Part shown: positions 6,086 to 10,488 of the stretch, piece by piece
Position numbering within the stretch: position 1 is the stretch's first letter
How the letters are laid out: every line of letters begins with the position of its first letter
From: Baffinella frigidus
Taxonomy: Eukaryota; Cryptophyceae; Cryptomonadales; Baffinellaceae
NCBI GenBank assembly: GCA_026770585.1
Contig: MU646429.1
Coordinates: forward strand, 571,546-582,033
DNA: 10,488 nucleotides
Direction: 5' to 3'
The notes under the pieces: generated by a model
The model's database searches: none
Told to the model about the DNA's origin: nothing
The model's input: the letters and a program-made list of their open reading frames with translations, nothing else
Translations under genes and position numbers: made by a program

Positions 6086-6640
6086 GGGTTTAGGGTGTAT
6101 GGTTTTGGGGTTTGGGGGCTGGGGTTTGGGGTTTGGGGTTTGAGGTTTAGGGTTGAGGGTTTGGGGTGTAGGGTTTAGGGCGTCGGGTTGAGGGTGTAGG
6201 GTTTAGGGTTTAGGGTTTAGGGTTTAGGGTTTGCGGTTTGTTCTTTAGGGTGTAGGGTTAAGGGTTTAGGGTTAAGGGTTTGGTGTTTCGGGTTTAGGGT
6301 TTAGGGTTTATGGTTTGGTGTTTAGGGTTTAGGGTTTATGATTTTGGGTCTAGGGTTTAGGGTTAAGGGTTAAGGGTTTAGGGTTTGCGGTTTGGTCTTT
6401 AGGGTTTGGTGGTTAGGGTTTAGGGTTTAGGTTTTAGTGCTTAGGGTTTAGGGTTTAGGTTTTAGGGTTTGGTGTTTAGGGTTGATACTTTTGGGTGAGG
6501 GTTTGGGGTTTCTTGCCGGCCTCGTTGAATAGGGCTTTTATGGTTTATGGTGTATGGTTTATGGTTTATGGTTTATGGTTCAGGGTTTATTAAGGTTCAG
6601 GGTTTAGGGCTGAGAGTTTAGGGTTTCGGGTTGAGGGTGC
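6086..6640. repeat. Large degenerate telomere-like block (GGTTTAGGG)
   Basis: About 550 bp, the largest in the window. Plus-strand TTTAGGG is interrupted by TTTGGGG, TTAAGGG, TGTAGGG, TTTGGTG and TTTATGG variants, with short perfect runs near 6200-6230 and a GGTTTATGG run at 6537-6577. It encloses an E4-like fragment at 6512-6540 and abuts another at 6645. Heavily diverged, so interstitial rather than an active chromosome end. Confidence 0.85.
6512..6540 (-). pseudogene. E4-like fragment (ALFNEAGK)
   Basis: A 29-bp island inside telomere-like repeat. The minus strand reads ALFNEAGK, comparable to ELFTETG of E4 and EFFNEN at 6645-6696. No acceptor remains. Very short; it could be chance. Confidence 0.25.
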
Positions 6641-6644
6641 GCAC

Positions 6645-6696
6645 GTGCAGTTTTTGCGATTCTCGTTGAAGAACTCGCAGCACACGTCGTACGGCC
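6645..6696 (-). pseudogene. E4-like exon copy (PYDVCCEFFNENRKNC)
   Basis: After acceptor TTTGCTGCAG and in phase 1, as for E4, the minus strand reads GPYDVCCEFFNENRKNC when completed by a preceding G. It resembles the ML G-x-Y-x-V-x-x-x-F strand followed by a Cys, i.e. E4 and the start of E5 joined. It ends at GTGCGC followed by CCCTCAACCCGAAACCC, like the E3 copies. It lies upstream of all E3 copies, out of order for a simple ML gene, so it is either a relic or part of a second gene copy. Confidence 0.35.
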
Positions 6697-7160
6697 CTGC
6701 AGCAAACCCGAACAAAATCAAACACAATCAAACACGAATCCGAACAAAATCAAACACGCGTTTACTCGATGGATCTTGAATGTCCATGCTGGCTTCAGAT
6801 TTGATTTCAGACCAAGACATAATCTGTCCCGCTATCTTAGGCTCCCCACGCGGAAGGTTAGGGTGTATATGCTATTTTGGGCATCAAATGATGCTATCTT
6901 ACGCCTTGTCATCAGGACAGATTCTGGTATCGTCCGAGATGAGATTTGTACTCCCCTCGTGCAAACCGGCCTCGCCAAACGGTAGAAAAGTCGGCTTGAT
7001 GGTGCTGGAGGACGGTGACATTCTAGCTCTGTCTCCGTCTATCTGGGCCCACCAATTTGGTCTCTATTTCCTCCCAAAGTCGACGGATTTTTACCGCACA
7101 GCCAGCATGTCAGATTGAGAATGGCCGGTCAACCCGAGTGAGGCAGAGCTGGACCCACCA
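6697..7160. other. No gene recognised
   Basis: A short tandem repeat of GAACAAAATCAAACACAATC-type units occupies about 6708-6759. The rest is unique, moderately AT/GC balanced sequence. A stop-free plus-strand run exists at about 6780-7118 but shows no domain, no splice context and no homology to the duplicated exons, so I do not call it. In the minus-strand gene model this is intron. Confidence 0.5.
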
Positions 7161-7164
7161 ACCG

Positions 7165-7303
7165 TCACGGGCGGACCAAATCGACGATGTTCGATGTCCC
7201 AGTTTCTATGGAAACAAGCTCCACCACATACGAATTCGCATGTGTTGGAGCCATTTTCTTCAGGACTGGGAAATCGAAAAACGTCGATTTGGTCCGCCCG
7301 TGA
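7165..7303. mobile_element. Near-complete hairpin (fold-back) element, 139 bp
   Basis: Perfect 22-bp ends: TCACGGGCGGACCAAATCG(ACG) at 7165 and its complement ending at 7303. Pairing continues with few mismatches through TCGATG/TCCCAGT, GCTCCA and CACATACGAA to the centre at GAATTC (7232-7237). The RNA from either strand would form one long stem with almost no loop. No target duplication seen at the ends. It would lie in the intron after E2. Could be a MITE, or a source of a small-RNA precursor; the sequence alone cannot say. Confidence 0.75.
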
Positions 7304-7403
7304 GGCCACACAGCGTACTTTGAAGGAATTTTGAATAACCCATCAGCGATAAGACTTAGGAGCCTGCGCAAGGCAACACGTGTGGGCATAGGGGGGTTCC
7401 TAC

Positions 7404-7608
7404 GGAAAATGTAATGGAAACTCGGGCACTGATTGCCCGAAAATCCCTTCGCAGCCCTCTGGTGGACCTTTGTAGCCGATTTCCTCGCCGCTTTCGATGT
7501 TGCCGACCGTGAACTGGAACGTCCCGTTCGAGATCGGATTCGCCACTTCGCCAGACGCCTCCAGCATCATCTGCCCGGCCTGCCAGACCTCCACAGGCGT
7601 CAGGACTC
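7404..7608 (-). CDS. E2: core exon of the ML (NPC2-like) domain protein
   Basis: The minus strand after acceptor CGAGCAG reads VLTPVEVWQAGQMMLEASG, EVANPISNGTFQFTV, GNIESGEEIGYKGPPEGCEG, then SVPEFPLHFP, to a GTAGGA donor in phase 2. This follows the ML pattern: a P-x-x-P-x-x-x-G-Q strand, a short A/S-G-x-v-x-x-x-I-x-x-G-t strand, a Cys, then a PFPLP-like segment before the CPI exon. If not spliced, TAG ends the frame at 7400. Entry needs phase 1, which E1 does not supply with a GT donor. The pyrimidine run ACTTTTTTTTC lies about 45 nt upstream of the acceptor. The function is inferred to be lumenal or extracellular lipid binding. Confidence 0.6.
7422..7440. repeat. Perfect 7-bp stem, 5-nt loop hairpin at end of E2
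   Basis: TCGGGCA-CTGAT-TGCCCGA. It falls within the coding end of E2 (GQSVPE region), about 18 nt before the GTAGGA donor on the minus strand, so it could affect donor accessibility in the transcript. Confidence 0.4.
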
Positions 7609-7968
7609 CTGCTCGAAGTGGTCTTGCGTTTGGGGGCGTTTTGAAAAAAAAGTAGATGATGAGGGGTGTGGGCGCTGGCGATCCGGAGCTACCCAGCTGC
7701 CCCCCCCCCTCCCCGAGACACGCGAGGCTGCAAGAACACGCCCGCGGCTTTCTGGGGCGAAACTCTGGCGGCAAGAGGGAGAGAAACGTGTGAAACGTGG
7801 CAAGGTCGAGCGTTCCTCGAAAGAGCGCCAGCCCCGTCTTCCACACACTCCCGAGAAGCTGCTGGCCGGGGCTGACCGGAACACATCCTGGCTGCCTACT
7901 CGGATGACGGTGGGGTGGTGCTTCAAAACCGACGCGCGGGAAGGAGGCAAGGCACAAGGCTCTGTGAC

Positions 7969-8121
7969 CTCGAAGCGGAGGGCGAAATTGGAGAACAGGA
8001 TGTCGTTGTTGGCCTTCCCCTCGCTGCAGTCGTTCCACTTGCCCAGGCCCCCGGATTCTGCAGCTGACGCCGCAGCGAGGCCGGCTATCAGCAGGGAGAG
8101 CTGCACGCCGCGGGGCGCCAT
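7969..8121 (-). CDS. E1: signal peptide and N-terminus of ML-domain protein
   Basis: ATG at 8121 opens a classical signal peptide: MAPRG, hydrophobic VQLSLLIAGLAAASA, small residues at the likely cleavage site before ES. It continues GKWNDCSEG...ILFSNFALRFE. A W-x-x-C just after the signal peptide, followed by a V/I-x-F-x-x-V-type strand, is the usual start of ML/NPC2 proteins. The exon is taken to end at GAG/GTCACAG (phase 0), where the family pattern stops. E2 needs one extra base, so the junction is non-canonical, uses a weak GC or displaced GT donor, or carries an indel. The frame stays open upstream of 8121, but that part has no signal-peptide logic. Confidence 0.6.
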
Positions 8122-8384
8122 TACAGTTCCGTATGGCGCGGGCGCGTGCAGCAGGTTACGAACCACATTTCGTGCCGTACAGGTTATGGTAAGAAGGTCA
8201 TAGATTCCGCCAGATCTGTTCAAGTGGACGTCCAAGTCGGTTGCCAAAGAGTGATGACACTCCCACGTGACCATTTTCTCCTTATCTTGTTGCCCTTCTG
8301 CGACCCTCTTGGGACCCTCCTGCAGGCACCTGCTCGCGAGTCTAAAGCAGGGGGGGGGATAGGCACGTGAGCTGTAATCGGAGA
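8122..8384. promoter_or_regulatory. Shared intergenic region between divergent genes
   Basis: About 263 bp between the minus-strand ATG (8121) and the first plausible plus-strand ATG (8385). Probably contains both transcription starts. I see no convincing TATA box, only a mixed-composition stretch with a G9 run at 8351-8359. Assigned by position alone. Confidence 0.35.
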
Positions 8385-8669
8385 ATGGCGCTCGAGACGC
8401 TCTGCGACGCACCTTCGACGAGCCCGCTGCCCGGGCCCGGGCCGGCACTGCCGAGAGCTATGAGTGTGGGAGCGGCCTCCTCTCATAGTTCCGCGCTCGC
8501 GCAGCCTCGAGCAGCCTCGAGCCCGCTGCCGCCCGTTCCCGGCCAGCCAGACCTGCTGCGAACGACCGCATCCCATCCCCACATTTTTCCGGGCTGCGCC
8601 GCGGGCACGGCCGTGACAAGGCTGGCGGAGCTCCGGCCGTTGACGCCGAAGGCTGCGATGCACGCGCCG
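8385..8669 (+). CDS. Plus-strand gene, exon 1 (Ser/Ala/Pro-rich N-terminus)
   Basis: ATG at 8385 (the next is at 8460) opens 95 codons rich in Ala, Ser, Pro and Arg with few acidic residues: MALETL..., then SVGAASSHSSALAQPRAAS and RLAELRPLTPKAAMHAP. The composition would suit an organelle transit sequence, but that is inference. The exon ends at CCG/GTGAGC, phase 0. High GC and strong codon structure compared with the surroundings. No family recognised. Confidence 0.5.
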
Positions 8670-8788
8670 GTGAGCACCCGCCTTTTCTCCATCCCTTCCC
8701 CTCTCTCCCTCTCTGCATAACCCCCTGTTTCTTGATTATCCCAACCCCCCTTCACTATCCTTTCATCATTCGTGTGGGTGCTGTGCAG
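8670..8788 (+). other. Canonical GT-AG intron, 119 nt
   Basis: Donor GTGAGC, a long pyrimidine-rich body (CCTTTTCTCC..., CCCTCTCTCCC..., a C/T-rich stretch to about 8765) and acceptor GTGCTGTGCAG. The reading frame is phase 0 on both sides and switches composition exactly at the borders. The clearest intron in the window and a template for judging the others. Confidence 0.75.
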
Positions 8789-9421
8789 GAGCAGCGCCGG
8801 GAGGAGCTCGGACAGCACCTCATCACCAACGACTTGTCGACTGCCGTGCCTGCGAAACCTGTGCGCTTCATCCGCGACTCTGCCAACGCGCTGTGTGCCA
8901 GTGGACATGCGGCGGCGGGGAGCGGGGCGTGCTTCTTGCGGGTGCACGTGGAGTGCGGGGTAAACGGGCAACGCGTGTGGAAAAACTTCTCGAGAGGAGT
9001 TGATGCAGAGGGGTTCACGGCGGAGGAGATGAAGGGGTGGGGTCGGGAGGCGTCGGAGGTGCTTGCAGGGGTGGTGGGGTCGGTGCTCGGGGCCGCTGAG
9101 GGGGATAGACCAGAGGCTGGTCCCAGGAGTCCTCTGGACGATCGGAGGGCGCTGGAGGACAGCGCTGGTCCTCCACCTCCCCACCAGCCCGAGGACGTGG
9201 GTGGGCACGCGGGGGGGGGAGGATGGGAGGCTACAGAGTCCAGAAACATCCAGACACACACGCAGAGAGGGGGGGGCGAGGAGGCGAGTGCGGACGCGAG
9301 GGGGTGTGGATGGGAGGATTTGACGAGGGGGGGGGGGTCTGCTGATGGCAGGCAACAACACGGGGGGGAGGTCATATCTTGTGAGGACCTAAGCCAGGAC
9401 GACCCGCCTCGGGGCGTTTGA
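8789..9421 (+). CDS. Plus-strand gene, exon 2 (hypothetical protein)
   Basis: Continues in frame: EQRREELGQHLITNDLSTAV, KPVRFIRDSANALC, GACFLRVHVECGVNGQ, VWKNFSRGVDAEGFTAEEMKGW. These look like folded-protein sequence up to about 9070, though I recognise no family. From about 9070 the frame turns into Gly/Arg/Asp-rich low complexity with long G runs and ends at TGA 9419-9421. This last part may be intron: GT sites occur near 9061-9085 and a CCAG acceptor at 9396-9397 starts a different frame leading to the EF-hand exon. The true exon end is therefore uncertain. Confidence 0.45.
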   Translation, partial: EQRREELGQHLITNDLSTAVPAKPVRFIRDSANALCASGHAAAGSGACFLRVHVECGVNGQRVWKNFSRGVDAEGFTAEEMKGWGREASEVLAGVVGSVLGAAEGDRPEAGPRSPLDDRRALEDSAGPPPPHQPEDVGGHAGGGGWEATESRNIQTHTQRGGGEEASADARGCGWEDLTRGGGSADGRQQHGGEVISCEDLSQDDPPRGV

Positions 9422-9513
9422 CCATCAAGACTGAGGAGGATTTGACCATGACTGCTGGGGTGGAGCTCCGTGGGAAGCTGCGGGAGGTGTTTGCGAAGAT
9501 GGACGTGAACACG
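9398..9513 (+). CDS. EF-hand exon A: first half of Ca2+-binding loop
   Basis: After an AAGCCAG acceptor the frame reads DDPASG-like residues, RLTIKTEEDLTMTAGVELRG, KLREVFAKMDVNT, and stops at ACG/GTCCTG (phase 0). ELRGKLREVFAKM is an EF-hand entering helix and DVNT the first four loop positions (D1, N3). The next exon supplies DGAVAEED, giving the 12-residue loop D-x-N-x-D-G-x-V-x-x-x-D, with Asp rather than Glu at position 12. EF-hand proteins bind Ca2+. A link to the exons at 8385-9070 is likely from spacing but unproven. Confidence 0.55.
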
Positions 9514-9696
9514 GTCCTGAATCCTAAACCCCTGAACCCTGAACCCTACACCCTAACCTCCAAACACTAAACGCTCAACACTCAACACTAAACACTGAAG
9601 ACTAAACACTAAACACTAAACACTGAACCCCAAACACTAGACGCTAAACACTAAACTCTAAACACTAAAACACTAAACACTAAACCCTGAACACAG
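9514..9696 (+). other. Intron made of telomere-like repeat, inside an EF-hand loop
   Basis: GTCCTGAATCC... to ...CTGAACACAG. Almost every base belongs to CCCTAAA, CCCTGAA, ACACTAA or CTCAACA units. The borders are set by the EF-hand loop, which reads through only if this piece is removed. No other function visible. Confidence 0.6.
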
Positions 9697-9843
9697 GACG
9701 GAGCGGTGGCCGAGGAGGATGGGGGAGGATTGCGAAAAGGCTCACGGACCTTGCGGGTTCTAAAGATTCCGCCGAACATCTCATTCGATTTGCAGGAGAG
9801 TCGGACGATCTCGATGACCCTTCTGGACCCTTCTGGACCCTTC
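9697..9843 (+). pseudogene. EF-hand exon B: second half of loop, frameshifted
   Basis: Begins GAC GGA GCG GTG GCC GAG GAG GAT (DGAVAEED), completing the loop of exon A. Compared with exon C, one base is missing just after GATGGGGGA. The exit helix (RIAKRLTDLAGSKDSAEHLIRFAGESDDLDD) is open in the +1 frame, while the in-frame reading runs to a stop near 9862. Either a decayed copy or a sequencing indel. A 10-bp CCCTTCTGGA tandem repeat occurs at about 9819-9842. Confidence 0.45.
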
Positions 9844-9880
9844 GGCGACCCCCCACACTGAACACTCAACCCAAACGCAG

Positions 9881-9981
9881 GAAGGCGTGGTGGACGAGGA
9901 GGAGGGGGAGAGGATTGCGAGAAGGCTCAAGAAGCTTGAAGTGGAGTTTGGGCTGCGTGTTGACGCAGTTTTCGAGGGCGG
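9881..9981 (+). CDS. EF-hand exon C: half loop plus EVEFGLR module
   Basis: After acceptor CCAAACGCAG it reads EGVVDEEEGERIARRLKKL, then EVEFGLRVDAVFEG, to a GTATCT donor-like site. EGVVDEEE aligns with positions 5-12 of the exon B loop, and GERIARRLKKL with the exit helix. The first half-loop exon expected before it is not visible between 9844 and 9880, so the copy is partial. Followed at once by CCCGAAACCC-type repeat. Confidence 0.45.
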
Positions 9982-10045
9982 GTATCTAGACCCGAAACCC
10001 GAAACTCTGAACCCTGAATCTTCTTACATATGTGAACATGATCAG

Positions 10046-10084
10046 TGGAGTTTGGGCTACGGGCCGACGCGGTGTACGAGGGTG
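10046..10084 (+). CDS. EVEFGLR module copy 2
   Basis: Reads VEFGLRADAVYEG after ATCAG and stops at GTTCAC. Compared with exon C, most differences are silent (CTA/CTG, CGG/CGT, GCG/GCA, GTG/GTT, GGT/GGC) with a few conservative replacements. It lacks the half EF-hand that precedes the module in exon C. Relic or alternative mini-exon. Confidence 0.35.
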
Positions 10085-10095
10085 GTTCACAGGGA

Positions 10096-10249
10096 AACTC
10101 CTGGAAAGTTCGGTACCCTACGGATTTAGGTAGGACCTACCTACCGTAGACCGTAGGGCTCCTATGACCAAAATATCCTAGGATTTTGGCCTACGGTAGG
10201 AGGTCCTAGGCAATGCCGTAGGAGGAACTACCGAACTTTCCAGGTGTTT
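10096..10249. mobile_element. MITE family copy 2, full-length ends
   Basis: AAACTCCTGGAAAGTTCGGT at the left pairs with the right end ...ACCGAACTTTCCAGGTGTTT; the innermost 16 bp are perfect. The interior matches the reverse complement of 5051-5193 almost throughout, including nested CCTAGG/CCTACGG palindromes. It sits between two EVEFGLR module copies. No coding capacity and no clear target duplication. Confidence 0.8.
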
Positions 10250-10261
10250 TACGACTAAGGT

Positions 10262-10488
10262 AACTAGATCCTACACCGTAATCCCTAAACCCTGAACATT
10301 AAACCCTCAACTCTTAACCCCGAAGTGGAGTTTGGGCTGCGGGCGGAGGCGTTGTTCGAGGTCAGGTCCGTGAACCCTAAACCATAAACCATAAACCCCA
10401 AACCCTATTCTTGAAACCCTAAACCATAAACCCTAAACCATAAACCATAAACCATCAACCCCAAACCCTATTCTTGAAACCCTAAACC
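10262..10488. repeat. Telomere-like CCCTAAA/CCATAAA block to the window edge
   Basis: CCCTAAACC, CCCTGAAC and CCATAAACC units, with a longer duplicated segment (AACCCCAAACCCTATTCTTG occurs at about 10395 and 10458). Interrupted only by module copy 3. Same orientation as the 9514-9696 intron. Confidence 0.85.
10322..10360 (+). CDS. EVEFGLR module copy 3
   Basis: Reads EVEFGLRAEALFE and ends at GTCAGG, again directly before CCCTAAA repeat. No AG acceptor is evident immediately upstream (CTTAACCCC), so it may be a relic. Third member of the series that starts in exon C. Confidence 0.35.

Noticed and set aside
6086-6640. Chromosome end (true telomere)
   Set aside because: Units are heavily degenerate, both flanks continue into other sequence, and opposite-orientation blocks occur nearby.
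6780-7118. 112-codon plus-strand open frame as a gene
   Set aside because: No domain, splice signals or paralogous support; its end runs to the edge of a fold-back element.
7433-8203. 256-residue plus-strand open frame
   Set aside because: Antisense to E1 and E2, whose signal peptide and ML-like pattern are on the minus strand.
8483-9361. 292-residue and 206-residue open frames on the minus strand
   Set aside because: Antisense shadows of the plus-strand exons; they cross the clear GT-AG intron at 8670-8788, and the codon structure and splice signals support the plus strand.

Overview
This looks like nuclear DNA from a eukaryote, most likely an alga or related protist. The signs are short genes with GT...AG introns, a signal-peptide first exon, long microsatellites, many small inverted-repeat elements and blocks of degenerate TTTAGGG/CCCTAAA-type (plant/algal telomere-like) repeats. 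I see no bacterial operon structure. The species cannot be fixed from the sequence.

Minus strand, 8121 down to about 255: I read scattered short exons of an ML-domain (MD-2/NPC2-like lipid-recognition) secreted protein. The order is E1 (signal peptide plus first Cys; 7969-8121), E2 (core beta strands; 7404-7608), E3 (the CPIAAG segment; best copy 4502-4605), E4 (39 nt; 3280-3318) and E5 (last Cys strand; 2629-2744). Intron phases agree at E2/E3 (2/2), E3/E4 (1/1) and E4/E5 (1/1). E1/E2 do not agree with a plain GT...AG intron. Several exons are multiplied: five E3 copies plus four half copies, two extra E4-like pieces, and two E5 copies. Further down the same strand is a six-copy array of another exon-like unit (E6, 793-1712) and two copies of a short KAEEEEK exon (E7). 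All are phase 0, so they could be alternative C-terminal exons of the same gene or belong to a neighbour. Between copies, substitutions fall mainly at silent codon positions, the strongest sign that these short stretches are or were protein coding.

Plus strand, 8385 to the right edge: a second gene, head-to-head with the first (about 260 bp between start codons). Exons 8385-8669 and 8789 onward flank a clear 119-nt intron. Further right, an EF-hand Ca2+-binding loop is split by a 183-nt intron made almost wholly of CCCTAAA/ACACTAA-type repeat (9514-9696). Beyond it are a second half-EF-hand exon and three copies of a short EVEFGLR-type module embedded in telomere-like repeat, with frameshifts that suggest decay.

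Repeats fill the rest: a two-copy MITE family (5051-5200 and 10096-10249, opposite orientation), at least six unrelated fold-back elements of roughly 105-170 bp, a (TA)n/(GATA)n tract, a (CTACCTAT)n tract that has grown inside one E3 copy, and several small palindromes. The most notable possibility is a gene with arrays of duplicated mini-exons embedded in telomere-like intron sequence, either for alternative splicing or as decaying duplicates.
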